A stretch of 39,031 bases of DNA from NCBI GenBank assembly GCA_964452575.1, contig CAYVMN010000010.1, positions 1 through 39,031 of the forward strand, written 5' to 3'. Positions 16,405-26,259 of this stretch are shown one piece after another. Below the pieces are notes generated by a model. That model had not been told where the DNA came from. It saw nothing but the letters and a program-made list of their open reading frames with translations, and ran no database searches. The first letter of the stretch is position 1, and each line of letters opens with the position of its first letter. This DNA comes from CAYVMN01 sp964452575 (lineage in GTDB: Bacteria; Desulfobacterota; DSM-4660; Desulfatiglandales; Desulfatiglandaceae). A program made the position numbers and the translations under genes.

Positions 16405-16547
16405 GGATTCAAATAGCTCCTTTTCCCTCTTATCTTTTTCCAGGTGCGGTCTTGGCTCCAGCCCTCAGGGCTTAACCCCCATATTGAGAGAGGACTTTCT
16501 ACTGTAAGGCTCCGAGGAGGCTATCAGGGAAAATACCTGTCCAGCAG

Positions 16548-17936
16548 CTAATGGTGATTTTTCCTCCCATGTCGTTTGAAATGTTGATTGGCCTGGTACA
16601 TGAAGGTCCGTATGGCTCCCTCCCTTCCAGGCTGGAAGCTGGAGTCATAGGGGGTGTCGAGATAGGGGACCCTGAGTCTGTTCATGAGGGGTTTCACAAT
16701 GGAGGAGGTGATGGTGCTGGGCATACAGGTGAAGGGATAGACATTCACAACCCCGTTATATCCTTCCCTCGCATATTGTACGATTCCGGGTATGCTCAAA
16801 CAGGCCTCTGTACCCACATCAAAACTGAAGAGGTCCCTTTCCTTGAGGATATCCTCCAGGTGTGCCACCTTATGATCCTGGGCAAGATCAATAAGGGGCT
16901 TAATCCTCTTGTAAACCTGCCTCTGTCTGTATTCCTGGTAGTAAAGGTCCCCTCCATAACTCATAATATTCTTCAGATATTCTTTAATGGGACGGAATAT
17001 CAGCTGTTTGAGGGTCAACCTTAATCCTATTTTCGCCTCTCTCAACCTGTCATAGCTCGTATAATTGACCCATTCGGCGATGGAGGCGTTTACCACCTCG
17101 GCCCCGTACCTTTCCAGCATTCGTATGATGTCCTGATTCGCGTGAATATGGGCCCTCAGATATATTTCACCAACAATCCCTATCAGGGGCTTGGAGGGGA
17201 TCTTGGTGTCCACAATCTCCTTTCCCTCTTCTACGATCTGCTCTAGCCAATCCAGTATCTTCTCAAAATCCTTACTTCCACCGTACGTTTCAAAGGCGTC
17301 CTCCATAAGGTGCATGGATCTTTCGATAAATTGATCCGTCATCCCTGGCTCTTTTTCATATGGCCTGATCCTCCACAAAAGCCTGTCCAAGATGTCCGCC
17401 ACAACCACAGAAAAATAGCCACTTTTCCTCAGGTCTCTGACCAGTTCTTGCTCGATCAAACCGGCCATGGAGTACCCGTCTTTCGTCGTAAGGGACCCGA
17501 TCTTTAGATTTCTCAATCCTGGAAAGGAATCCAACACAATTCTCTGGAACTTGTTATACATGCCAAAACGGCACGGCCCGTCCGCCTCTGGCATGAAGTA
17601 GATATAGTCTTGCGGATTGAAGTCATCTCCGAGCTTTTCTTCCTCCTTCTTCATAAAATAGAGGATATCCCCTGTAGTGATCTGGCACGGGTAACATTCC
17701 TTTCCAGAGGTATATTCCAATCCGAGATCAAGCCCTTTGTAAGTATCCATGACCTTGCCATTGATCCCGAACGCCCTGAAAGTTGCGGCCAGGAGATGCC
17801 CCCCTATCCTGTTCATTTCAGGTATAAGGACGGTCTTGTCCCTGAGGTTGAACCTGCCAACGTTTTCCCTAAGCGACTGAAAATCTATAATCTTATCTGA
17901 TTCCATTTCCTTCATGGTAAAGGGAAAATGTATCAA
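16548..17936 (-). CDS. Acyl-CoA dehydratase activase partner (COG3581-like, HgdB/double-cubane superfamily)
   Basis: 462 residues. Conserved cysteine motifs include C81/C84 in GKECYPCQITTGD and C122 in EADGPCRFGMYN, with later ones in GTEACLSIPG and VYPFTCMPSTI. These match the uncharacterised C-terminal portion of giant CoA-substrate-specific enzyme activases, related to the Fe-S-binding HgdB/BcrB fold. The likely role is to hold an iron-sulfur cluster that receives electrons from the ATP-hydrolysing partner encoded upstream. A TTG start overlaps the partner's stop (TTGA, 17933-17936), so the two are translationally coupled; an ATG seven codons later is an alternative without a clear ribosome-binding site. 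The final electron acceptor or substrate is unknown. Confidence 0.75.
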   Translation of the reverse strand: MIHFPFTMKEMESDKIIDFQSLRENVGRFNLRDKTVLIPEMNRIGGHLLAATFRAFGINGKVMDTYKGLDLGLEYTSGKECYPCQITTGDILYFMKKEEEKLGDDFNPQDYIYFMPEADGPCRFGMYNKFQRIVLDSFPGLRNLKIGSLTTKDGYSMAGLIEQELVRDLRKSGYFSVVVADILDRLLWRIRPYEKEPGMTDQFIERSMHLMEDAFETYGGSKDFEKILDWLEQIVEEGKEIVDTKIPSKPLIGIVGEIYLRAHIHANQDIIRMLERYGAEVVNASIAEWVNYTSYDRLREAKIGLRLTLKQLIFRPIKEYLKNIMSYGGDLYYQEYRQRQVYKRIKPLIDLAQDHKVAHLEDILKERDLFSFDVGTEACLSIPGIVQYAREGYNGVVNVYPFTCMPSTITSSIVKPLMNRLRVPYLDTPYDSSFQPGREGAIRTFMYQANQHFKRHGRKNHH

Positions 17937-20900
17937 TTCGCCGCGCGCAAGCCGGGTTCCAACCCGGCCTGTTGCTTCTGTATTGTATTTTCGACGACAT
18001 TCCTATAGGCCTCAAGCCTTGTCATGACACCGGCCACGGCGCTGTGCTCGTCTAACTCCAGGATCAGATAGGCCTTCTCGCCCATGATATGCTTATAGAA
18101 ATGCTCGATAAAGGAATCTGCACCGCATCCGAAATTGGTCAAATGCAGACCAAAGTAATTTGTATGACCCATTACAAACTTGGCAGTCCTTAGGATGTTG
18201 GCACCTAGCCCCCAGTACATGGAGGGGAAATCCGAGAGGTCTATGAAAGATACGTCGATGAAATCCATGGGCAGGGCCGTCACCCCGATCTTGGCCAGGT
18301 TCTTGCCCAACCTCAGGTTCAATCTCTCATCGTAGAGATTGTAAGGCCGGCCTGTCACCACTACCACAGGCTCCCCCCGGTCCTTATCTCCTAAGATCTG
18401 GCGCCCCTTTCTGTAAAGCTCCTCAGCAAATTGCCTCTGCCCCTCCAGGGCATAGTCAATGGCCCTTTTTATATCAGACTTATTGACCCCGAGTTTGGGC
18501 CCAACCTGCTCTGAGATCTCAAGGGCCAGTGTGTCCGCGTCATACTTGAGGTGAACAACCGGGCTCAAGACAGAAGAGGAATCTATTTCTAGCGCCATAC
18601 GGACCATATGTGAGTTGGCCTGCACCATGGGGCAGTAGAACCCTGTCTCGGAAGGCTCGATAGTCGGAGTGGTGATAATGCTTGGGATGAAGAGAAACCT
18701 TGTCATTCCAATCAATTCTTTGATGTGACCGTGGGACACCTTAACAGGATAACAGGTCTCGGCCACCATTGTCTCTATGCCCACTTTGGATATCTGTGTG
18801 TTGGTGGGCGGGGTCAGAACGAGGCGGAATCCAAGCCTGTCAAAGAAATGTGCCCACATAATGCCGCTATGTTGGCCATAAAGGGCGCTTTGCATACCGA
18901 CGGTGGGGCGGTTGTCCACCTCCATCAGGGGCTCTCCTTGGAATTCATGGCAGACCCCGGCCATATATGTCTCCCAGATCCTTTGCCTCAGTTCAAAGAA
19001 GTTCTCCTCCTTAAGCCCGCTGCTCCGGGTCAATTCATACCTCCCGCACTCCCCTCCCCAGACACTGCGGCGACCGTCAAAATCATAGATCTTCAGTTTG
19101 CACTGGTTGTGGCAATTGGAATCCGCCCTGCACACCTTTTCCGTGTAATTCATGCGGTCATTAATGGCGTTCTCAAGCCCCCTGAAACTACTCACCCTTT
19201 TTTTCTCCAGGTGCATCTTTTCTCTTACACTGAGCGCGGCGCCATAGGCGCCAAGGACCTCTCTGTGTCGGGGTACCAAAAGACCGTGTCCAAGTACATT
19301 TTCAAAGGCGGCCACCACCCCCTTGTTTAGAGAGGGGCCGCCGAGGAACATGATCCTCTTTCCTATCTTCCGCTTACCCACCACCCTGTTGAGGTAGTTG
19401 AAGACGATGGCATAGCACAATCCGGCTATCAGATCATCCCTTAAGACCCCCTTCTGGTGATAGGAGACCAGGTCTGATTCCATAAATACCGTACATCTCT
19501 CTGCAAGTTTTACAGGGCGCAGGGATCCAAGGGCAATTTCCTGAAACTCTCCGACAATATTGATCCCGTGTTTGTTGGCCAGCTCATGCAAAAAGCTTCC
19601 CGTACCAGCGGCGCAGACCTTATTCATATCGAAATCAAGCGGGTAGGCATTGGATATATATATGTATTTAGAGTCTTGCCCTCCGATCTCGAAGATGGTG
19701 TCCACCTCCGGGTCTATCTCCACCGCACCCCGGGCGTGGGCGGTTATCTCGTCGATGATCAGGTCTACATCAAGAAAGTCCCCGACCACGTTCCTACCCG
19801 AGCCGGTCGTAGCCGTCCCCCTGAGTTCAATATCTCTATCAACATTATCACTCAGGTATTTGAGTAGCCTCTGTGTAACCTCAATAGGCTTTCCCTGAGT
19901 GGGAACATAGCTCTTATGAACTATCACTCCATCCTCAGTCACCAGGGCATATTTTGTTGTGGTGGAACCCACATCAATACCCAGGTAGCACCCGGCCTTT
20001 CTACGAGCCAGGTTAGCCTGGATCTCGTTGGTCTCGGGGAAGGCCGTCTGCCTGAGGTTCAGCCTTGGTGCCACAGGCACAGACATCTCGCGTCTTGACC
20101 CTTTTGCCTTCAATATTTCTAGATCACAATGACTTTCAACCCCTGATTCAAGGGCCTGTAAGGCAACCCCAAGGGCACCGATTGAGGTGCTGTGAGGCGG
20201 CACTGTCAGTCCACGAAAATAATCCCTGAATGCCTTCACCTGGAGCTTGTTTAGGGAAAGCCCTCCAACAAAAATAATGGGTTCTTTCAGGACCCTGTTG
20301 GAGACAATGGTGCTCATGTAATTTCTGGCGTTTCCTACATGGAGACCGTAGATAATGTCCTCTAACCTCTCCCCTTTGTTCTGGAGATGGATCATATCAG
20401 ACTTTGTGAAGACGGTGCACCTGCACGCCACATTTGCCGGCTTCCGGCTCTTCTGCCCAAGCTCAATGAAGTCGGCCAGTATCTTATCGATATGGGCCCT
20501 TGAGGTATCGATCTGTTCAGCGTAGAGACTGGTGGCCAGTCTCTGGGCCTGCTGATCGATAAAGGACCCGGTTCCCGAGGCGCAGGGCCCGTTGGTATTA
20601 AAATATTCGAGTTCCCATTCACCGTTGGAATGGTCGATCTGCAGTAGGGCCGTGTCCTGCCCCCCCATAGCAATTATTGTCCTCACATCAGGTCTTATGT
20701 GAATTGAACCCAGGACCTGACTGATGGTCTCGAATTCGTAAAAGGTATCCAGTTCCTCGCTAAGATTCTTCCCATGGTTGCCGGTGAAGGAGATAGACTG
20801 GATGTTTTCTGCCCCCAGCTCCTGATAAAGGCCCCGGATCAAGGCCAGTACACCTTCCTCAACCTTACCAAGGTGCCGCTCATAAGGGGACTCATACACG

Positions 20901-21019
20901 ATCTCCTTCCTTTGATTGATAACCATGCAGTTCAGGCTGACCGCTCCGGCATCAATGCCCACGTACAGTCTATCCGAATTCCATTTCAAGCCTTTTGACT
21001 TATGAGATCTGTGTTTCAT
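17933..21019 (-). CDS. Acyl-CoA dehydratase activase with two ASKHA ATPase domains plus DUF2229
   Basis: 1028 residues. Two BcrAD/BadF/BadG-type ASKHA ATPase domains are in tandem: residues about 17-290 (YVGIDAGAVSLN; C146 in GPCASGTGSF; C199/C201 in ACRCTVFTKSDM) and about 344-600 (YLGIDVGSTTTKYALV; C469 in VCAAGTGSF; C509 in ERCTVFMESD). In single-domain activases the equivalent cysteines of two subunits bridge one [4Fe-4S] cluster; tandem domains could do so within one chain. A DUF2229-type region follows (about 700-930; AETCYPVKVSHGHIKEL, FYCPMVQANSHM). Such proteins use ATP to push electrons to very low potential. Radical dehydratases in amino-acid or aromatic degradation are the known clients; none is in the window. 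The 5' end overlaps the radical-SAM gene by 20 bp and the 3' end overlaps its partner. Confidence 0.85.
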   Translation of the reverse strand: MKHRSHKSKGLKWNSDRLYVGIDAGAVSLNCMVINQRKEIVYESPYERHLGKVEEGVLALIRGLYQELGAENIQSISFTGNHGKNLSEELDTFYEFETISQVLGSIHIRPDVRTIIAMGGQDTALLQIDHSNGEWELEYFNTNGPCASGTGSFIDQQAQRLATSLYAEQIDTSRAHIDKILADFIELGQKSRKPANVACRCTVFTKSDMIHLQNKGERLEDIIYGLHVGNARNYMSTIVSNRVLKEPIIFVGGLSLNKLQVKAFRDYFRGLTVPPHSTSIGALGVALQALESGVESHCDLEILKAKGSRREMSVPVAPRLNLRQTAFPETNEIQANLARRKAGCYLGIDVGSTTTKYALVTEDGVIVHKSYVPTQGKPIEVTQRLLKYLSDNVDRDIELRGTATTGSGRNVVGDFLDVDLIIDEITAHARGAVEIDPEVDTIFEIGGQDSKYIYISNAYPLDFDMNKVCAAGTGSFLHELANKHGINIVGEFQEIALGSLRPVKLAERCTVFMESDLVSYHQKGVLRDDLIAGLCYAIVFNYLNRVVGKRKIGKRIMFLGGPSLNKGVVAAFENVLGHGLLVPRHREVLGAYGAALSVREKMHLEKKRVSSFRGLENAINDRMNYTEKVCRADSNCHNQCKLKIYDFDGRRSVWGGECGRYELTRSSGLKEENFFELRQRIWETYMAGVCHEFQGEPLMEVDNRPTVGMQSALYGQHSGIMWAHFFDRLGFRLVLTPPTNTQISKVGIETMVAETCYPVKVSHGHIKELIGMTRFLFIPSIITTPTIEPSETGFYCPMVQANSHMVRMALEIDSSSVLSPVVHLKYDADTLALEISEQVGPKLGVNKSDIKRAIDYALEGQRQFAEELYRKGRQILGDKDRGEPVVVVTGRPYNLYDERLNLRLGKNLAKIGVTALPMDFIDVSFIDLSDFPSMYWGLGANILRTAKFVMGHTNYFGLHLTNFGCGADSFIEHFYKHIMGEKAYLILELDEHSAVAGVMTRLEAYRNVVENTIQKQQAGLEPGLRAAN

Positions 21020-21932
21020 TGCTAAGATAATAGATATCCCCTGAATGTTCTTGGGTCCGAATATGGCCTTTCCTCAGCAGGTCTTCCACAAGTTCCTTCA
21101 CGTCGCCCATAGATAGATCCAGGGAATTTGCGATATCCACCTGTCTCAGGGGCCTCCTTCTTACCATATCGAGGAGACTTCTGGTCGTGAAACCCTCCTT
21201 AACCCTGCCTCGTGCCGGTTGAACGTCGGCGATTATCTCGGCATTACTGCCGAAAAACCTCTTTATCGCCATCAACCTTTTCGTGTCAAGGGCCGTGGCA
21301 CAACTATCCGCTGGGGGACGCACCACTGTATTGAGTTGTATCTTGTCAGGGGAGATCTGGGCAATCAGGGTCCTCAACCCTTCAAGTTCCCTGTCTGTGT
21401 CGTTGATCCCGGCCAAGAGGACCACCTCCATAAAGAGGTCCCCTTTGTATTCTTGCCTAAAGAGCTTCAGGCCGTCAACAATGGTCCTTAACTCCAGTTG
21501 TGGATGGGGCCTGTGGATCCTTCTGAAGGTAGACTCAATGGCACTTGAGAGGGTGGGCATAACGATATCCGCACCCAGAACACCGTGTCTGACATCTTCT
21601 ATCCAGAAGAGGGCCCCGTTTGTCAAGAGCGCAACCTTTATCTCTGTGACATCTTTGATCAGGGAAATGATTTGGTCGATTTCGGAATGTAGAGTGGGCT
21701 CACCCGACCCTGCGAGGGTAATGGCATCCGGTACACCTCGGAGGAGGCCCTCTTGGATCTCGACAACCACCTCGCGAACAGGGGAAAAGGGTTCCCTCTT
21801 TACGGTCTTAAAGGTCGTCTTACCCACCTGGCAGTATAGGCAGTCGAATGTGCAGGTCTTTTCAGGGACCAGGTCAACCCCCAAGGAGAGGCCTAATCGC
21901 CTTGAAGGGACAGGACCGAAGACATAGGCCAT
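21000..21932 (-). CDS. Radical SAM protein with C-terminal winged-helix segment
   Basis: 310 residues. The [4Fe-4S]-binding CX3CX2C is C27/C31/C34 in KTCTFDCLYCQVGK, close to the N-terminus after FGPVPSRRLGLSLG. LAGSGEPTLH and the later VVLLAGIND are further radical-SAM barrel elements. This layout belongs to the COG0731-like radical SAM proteins (distant relatives of TYW1), whose bacterial members are mostly uncharacterised. Residues from about 240 onward form a winged-helix-like domain (PLRQVDIANSLDLSMGDVKE then LLRKGHIR). It overlaps the downstream CoA-activase gene by 20 bp, a tight link suggesting joint expression. ATG has GGAG about 10 bp upstream. Substrate unknown. Confidence 0.85.
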   Translation of the reverse strand: MAYVFGPVPSRRLGLSLGVDLVPEKTCTFDCLYCQVGKTTFKTVKREPFSPVREVVVEIQEGLLRGVPDAITLAGSGEPTLHSEIDQIISLIKDVTEIKVALLTNGALFWIEDVRHGVLGADIVMPTLSSAIESTFRRIHRPHPQLELRTIVDGLKLFRQEYKGDLFMEVVLLAGINDTDRELEGLRTLIAQISPDKIQLNTVVRPPADSCATALDTKRLMAIKRFFGSNAEIIADVQPARGRVKEGFTTRSLLDMVRRRPLRQVDIANSLDLSMGDVKELVEDLLRKGHIRTQEHSGDIYYLSNETQIS

Positions 21933-21974
21933 ATGACTCGAACTCCTTTACAAGCACACCGGGAACTTAGCTTA

Positions 21975-24656
21975 TTAGTGGGCCTCACTCCAGTTCTTGC
22001 CCTTACCAATATCTACCTTCAAAGGAACCCTTAGAGAGTAGACCCCTTCCATTTCCTGCTTGATCATAGGACAGACGATATCCAGTTCTCCCTCAGGCAC
22101 CTCGAAAACCAGTTCATCGTGGACCTGAAGAAGCATCTTTGTACCGAAGCCTTCAGCAAGCAGGCGCCCATGAATATTTATCATGGCCATCTTGATCAGG
22201 TCAGCTGCCGTCCCCTGGATCGGCGTATTGACGGCCATGCGCTCCGCCTCGGCCCGCATAACGCGATTGTTGTGGCGAATATCCGGAAGGTAGCGCCTCC
22301 GGTTGAAAAGGGTGGTGACAAAACCCTCCTTATTTGCCATCTCAATCATCTCGTCCCGATATCTTGCCACCCCCTCATGCCTCTTATAATACGTTTCGAT
22401 GTAATGTCTGGCAGTGTTATAATCTATCCCCAGCTCATCACTCAGCTTCCTAGGGCCCATGCCATAAATGATCCCGAAATTGATGGCCTTTGCAATTCGC
22501 CTCATCTGTGGGTTCACTTGACCCTTCTCAAGACCAAAGACCTCGGAGGCCGTCAAGGCATGGATATCTTCCTCACGCCTGAATGCCTCCATGAATGCCT
22601 CATCCCTGGAGTAGTGGGCGAACACCCGCAATTCCACCTGACTATAGTCGGCAGATACCAGGTACCTTCCGTCCTCCGCGACAAAACCCTTGCGTATCTC
22701 ACGTCCCTCTTCTCCACGGATGGGGATATTTTGAAGATTCGGGTTACTGCTGCTGAGTCTTCCGGTGGCCGTGACCGTCTGGTTGTAAGAGGTATGGAGT
22801 CTCCCAGTGGATGGATCCACCATCTTAACCAAGGCATCGAGGTAGGTGGATTTGAGCTTGGAAAGGGTCCTATAACGGAGCACCAGTGTGGGTATATTGT
22901 ATGAAGAGGCAGCAAGTTTCATGAGAACCTTGACATCCGTAGAATAGCGTTTGGTCTTGTCAGTCTTTTTCTGGCCCGGCAGCCCAAGCTTTTCAAACAG
23001 CACAAAGCCCAGTTGCTGGGAAGAATTAATATTAAATTCCATGCCCGCCTCTTCAAAGATCTCTCTTTCAATCGCGCCTATCTCTTTTGCAAAGCGGGAG
23101 GACATATCCTCAAAGACCCCGCTGTCAATGGTGATTCCGGTCAGTTCCATATCCATTAGAACGGGCAAAAGCCTCATCTCAAGGTCATGGAAAAGGGCCT
23201 CGTTCTTGTCGGACCTCAACTTCTTGTCCAGAATCTTCATCAGTCTCAGGGTTATGTCCGCATCTTCACAAGAATAGGACTTCGCCTTTTCCACCTCTAC
23301 CTCGGCAAAAGTGCCTGCGTCTTTTCCCTTGCCCACCAGATCCCCGTAACTAATCATCTTGTGGCTCAGGTAATGCTGGGCAAGATAACCAAGGTTGTGC
23401 TGCCTCAGGCCCGGGTTGATGACATAGGATGCAATCATTGTGTCAAAATCAATGCCTTTGAGGACCACACCGTGAAGTTTCAGGACCTCTGCATCGTATT
23501 TGATATTCTGGCCTACCTTTTTCACCCGTTCGTCTTCCAGGACACCCTTTAAGATCTCAAGGGCCTCGGAGGTCTTCAGCTGAAAAGGGGCACCAGGGTG
23601 GGTATGGGCAATGGGCAGGTAGTATGCCTTTCCCTCCTGGCAGCAAAAAGAGATCCCAACTAATTCGGCCTGAAAAGGATCCTGGCTGGTGGTCTCGGTA
23701 TCCAGCGATACGATCCCTCTCTTTGCGATCTCTCTTGTCAGGGCAACCAGTTCCTTTTTTGAGAGGATCAAGGTGTAGTCTCCGGCCCCTTCCTCCCTTG
23801 AAGAGAATTGGTCCCACAGGTCTCGGAACTCCAGTTCCCGAAACTTCTCCGCAAGCTCATCCGTCCGCATTTCCCCTATCATGAGTAGCTCGGGATCAGC
23901 GTCAATGGGTACAAATCGATCGATTGTGACAAGTTCCTTGCTCAGATAGGCATTTTCGCGGAACTGCTCGAGATTCTCCTTGAGCCTCTTTTTCTTTATC
24001 GCTTCCACACGATCGAAAACACCCTCGAGGGACCCGAATTCCCTAATAAGATCCACAGCGGTCTTTTCTCCTACACCGGGTATACCTGGGATATTGTCCG
24101 AGCTGTCTCCGGACAGGCCCATAACGTCGATAAATCTTTCAGGCTCAAACCCATAGGCCTCTTTCAGCCCCTCATAGTCGGACACCGAATCCTTCATTGT
24201 GTCCCACATGGATGTGCCGGGCGTAATGAGCTGTCTGAAGTCCTTGTCGCCGGTTATCATCACCACTGGATGACCCTCCTCCTCACAGGTCCTGGCTAAG
24301 GTACCTATGATATCATCGGCCTCATATCCCTCCTTTTCTATTATCGGAATCCCAAGGTCTTCCACAATGGCCTTTGTGATTGGGATTTGGGCCGCCATGT
24401 CCTCCGGCATGGGTGGACGATTGGCCTTATAGTCAGGATAGACCTTATGCCTGAAGGTAGGACCCCTGGCATCAAAGACGACGGCAATATATCTCGGCCT
24501 TTTATCGGAAAGAAGCTTCAAGACCATTTTGGTGAAGCCGAAGATGAGATTCGTGGGGAAACCTTTTGAATTGGAGAGGTGCCTTATGGCATGGTAGGCC
24601 CTGTGGAGATAGGAACTGCCATCTAACAGGTAGACTGTTTCTTTCTCTTGAGGCAT
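21975..24656 (-). CDS. polA: DNA polymerase I
   Basis: 893 residues from the ATG at 24656. The longer frame to 24728 runs into the end of rny and adds 24 non-conserved residues, while MPQEKETVYLLDGSSYLHRA is the normal PolA N-terminus and TTAGGAGG lies upstream. The 5'-3' exonuclease domain covers about 1-290. The 3'-5' proofreading domain (about 305-480) keeps its DEDD residues (SLDTETTSQD, GQNIKYDAEVL, SCEDADI), so proofreading should be active. The polymerase domain has motif A VSADYSQVELRVFAH, the O-helix RRIAKAINFGIIYGMG and motif C QVHDELVFEVP. It fills repair gaps and replaces Okazaki primers. It sits 40 bp after rny and 42 bp before the radical-SAM gene on the same strand. Confidence 0.97.
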   Translation of the reverse strand: MPQEKETVYLLDGSSYLHRAYHAIRHLSNSKGFPTNLIFGFTKMVLKLLSDKRPRYIAVVFDARGPTFRHKVYPDYKANRPPMPEDMAAQIPITKAIVEDLGIPIIEKEGYEADDIIGTLARTCEEEGHPVVMITGDKDFRQLITPGTSMWDTMKDSVSDYEGLKEAYGFEPERFIDVMGLSGDSSDNIPGIPGVGEKTAVDLIREFGSLEGVFDRVEAIKKKRLKENLEQFRENAYLSKELVTIDRFVPIDADPELLMIGEMRTDELAEKFRELEFRDLWDQFSSREEGAGDYTLILSKKELVALTREIAKRGIVSLDTETTSQDPFQAELVGISFCCQEGKAYYLPIAHTHPGAPFQLKTSEALEILKGVLEDERVKKVGQNIKYDAEVLKLHGVVLKGIDFDTMIASYVINPGLRQHNLGYLAQHYLSHKMISYGDLVGKGKDAGTFAEVEVEKAKSYSCEDADITLRLMKILDKKLRSDKNEALFHDLEMRLLPVLMDMELTGITIDSGVFEDMSSRFAKEIGAIEREIFEEAGMEFNINSSQQLGFVLFEKLGLPGQKKTDKTKRYSTDVKVLMKLAASSYNIPTLVLRYRTLSKLKSTYLDALVKMVDPSTGRLHTSYNQTVTATGRLSSSNPNLQNIPIRGEEGREIRKGFVAEDGRYLVSADYSQVELRVFAHYSRDEAFMEAFRREEDIHALTASEVFGLEKGQVNPQMRRIAKAINFGIIYGMGPRKLSDELGIDYNTARHYIETYYKRHEGVARYRDEMIEMANKEGFVTTLFNRRRYLPDIRHNNRVMRAEAERMAVNTPIQGTAADLIKMAMINIHGRLLAEGFGTKMLLQVHDELVFEVPEGELDIVCPMIKQEMEGVYSLRVPLKVDIGKGKNWSEAH

Positions 24657-24696
24657 AGCCCCGCCAAACCTCCTAAGGCCCTGTACCCGACCATGC

Positions 24697-26259
24697 TCAC
24701 TTGGCATATTCCACGGCCCGGGTCTCACGGATCACAATAACCTTGATCTGGCCTGGGTAGGTCAACTCCTCCTCTATCTTCGCTGCGATGTCCTTGCAAA
24801 GGAGAAAGGCCTCATCATCACTGACCACCTTTCCTTCTACCATTATGCGGATCTCTCGTCCGGCCTGAATGGCATAGGACTTGTTGACCCCGTTGAAGGA
24901 CATGGCAATCTTCTCGAGGCCTTCCAGCCTCTTGACATAAGATTCTAGCATCTCCTGGCGTGCCCCGGGCCTTGCGCCCGATAGGGTATCCGCTGCCTGT
25001 ACCAGAACTGCCAAGACGGACTCGGGCTGGATGTCCTCATGGTGGCTGGCAATGGCGTGGACCACCTGGTTTGATTCGCCATGTTTCCTCGCCAGATCAG
25101 CACCAATGAGGGCATGCGGCCCCTCCACCTCGTGATCTACGGCCTTTCCCACGTCGTGGAGAAGCCCGGCCCTCTTGGCCTGTTTTACATTCAGTCCGAG
25201 CTCGGCCGCCATGATCCCGCAGAGGAAACTGACCTCTCTAGAATGCTGAAGCACGTTCTGGGCATAACTTGAACGGTACCTCAATCGACCGATGAGTTTT
25301 ACAAGTTCGCTATTGATGCCGTGTACGCCAACGTCAAATGTGGCCTGCTCTCCTGCCTCCTTGATATTGGCCTCTATCTCGCTGCTGACCTTGGAGACGA
25401 TTTCCTCTATCCTGGCCGGGTGGATCCTGCCGTCATCTATCAGCCTCTCCAGGGAGATCTTTGCCACTTCCCTCCTGACCGGGTTAAATCCAGAAAGTAT
25501 GACCGCCTCAGGTGTGTCATCAATTATAAGGTCTATACCCGTTGCCGCTTCAATGGCGCGTATGTTTCTCCCCTCCCTTCCGATGATCCTCCCCTTCATC
25601 TCTTCGTTCGGCAGATTAACCACAGACACCGTCTTTTCGGCGACATAATCACCGGCATATCTTTTGACGGCCAGGGCAAGGATCTCCTGGCTTTTCCGAT
25701 CAGCCTGGGCCTTTGCCTCGTTTTCAATCTTTCGGATTGTCATTGCTGCCTCGTGTCTTGCCTCTGATTCCATGGAGTTGATTAGGATCTTCTTGGCCTC
25801 CTCACTGGACATGCCTGCCAGGCGCTCGAGTTGCTTCGTCTGTTCCGCAATGCTACGATCGTATTCAGCCTTTTTCTTGTGCAGTTCCTTTTCAATCCTA
25901 TCGATGGACTTTTCCCTCTCGGCGATATCGCCTTCCCTCTTTTCCAGATGTTCAATCTTCTTATCCAGGTTTTCCTCCTTGTGAAACAGGCGCTTTTCCT
26001 GGATCAGTAACTGCTCCTTCTTCTCCTTGGTCTCCTTTTCAAAATCGATCTTCGTCTGATACAAAAGGTCCTTGGCCTGAAGGGCAGCCTCCTTCTTTAT
26101 TGTCCTAGCCTCTTTTTGGGCATCGGCCAGCACCTTCTTCGAATACTGCTCTATGGAATCCACTCGGCTTTCAACGACCTTCCTGCGTACAAGAACACCG
26201 AGTGGAATGCCTGCTGCCAGACCCAGAAGAATTAGCCCGGCTATTTGAATGGTAGTCAT
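24697..26259 (-). CDS. rny: Ribonuclease Y
   Basis: 520 residues, the standard length. One N-terminal membrane helix (about residues 3-25) anchors the protein; a long charged coiled coil runs to about 195. A KH RNA-binding domain (around 205-270, MKGRIIGREGRNIRAIEAAT) and an HD phosphohydrolase domain (around 330-430, with H-x-HD residues in HSREVSF, GLLHDVGKA and ASHHEDI) follow. RNase Y is a membrane-bound endoribonuclease that initiates mRNA decay. ATG has AGGAG about 10 bp upstream. Downstream polA begins 40 bp after the stop. Confidence 0.97.
   Translation of the reverse strand: MTTIQIAGLILLGLAAGIPLGVLVRRKVVESRVDSIEQYSKKVLADAQKEARTIKKEAALQAKDLLYQTKIDFEKETKEKKEQLLIQEKRLFHKEENLDKKIEHLEKREGDIAEREKSIDRIEKELHKKKAEYDRSIAEQTKQLERLAGMSSEEAKKILINSMESEARHEAAMTIRKIENEAKAQADRKSQEILALAVKRYAGDYVAEKTVSVVNLPNEEMKGRIIGREGRNIRAIEAATGIDLIIDDTPEAVILSGFNPVRREVAKISLERLIDDGRIHPARIEEIVSKVSSEIEANIKEAGEQATFDVGVHGINSELVKLIGRLRYRSSYAQNVLQHSREVSFLCGIMAAELGLNVKQAKRAGLLHDVGKAVDHEVEGPHALIGADLARKHGESNQVVHAIASHHEDIQPESVLAVLVQAADTLSGARPGARQEMLESYVKRLEGLEKIAMSFNGVNKSYAIQAGREIRIMVEGKVVSDDEAFLLCKDIAAKIEEELTYPGQIKVIVIRETRAVEYAK

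Noticed and set aside
24657..24728. N-terminal extension of polA by 24 codons
   Set aside because: It overlaps the rny 3' end and is not part of the conserved PolA N-terminus; the internal ATG has TTAGGAGG upstream.
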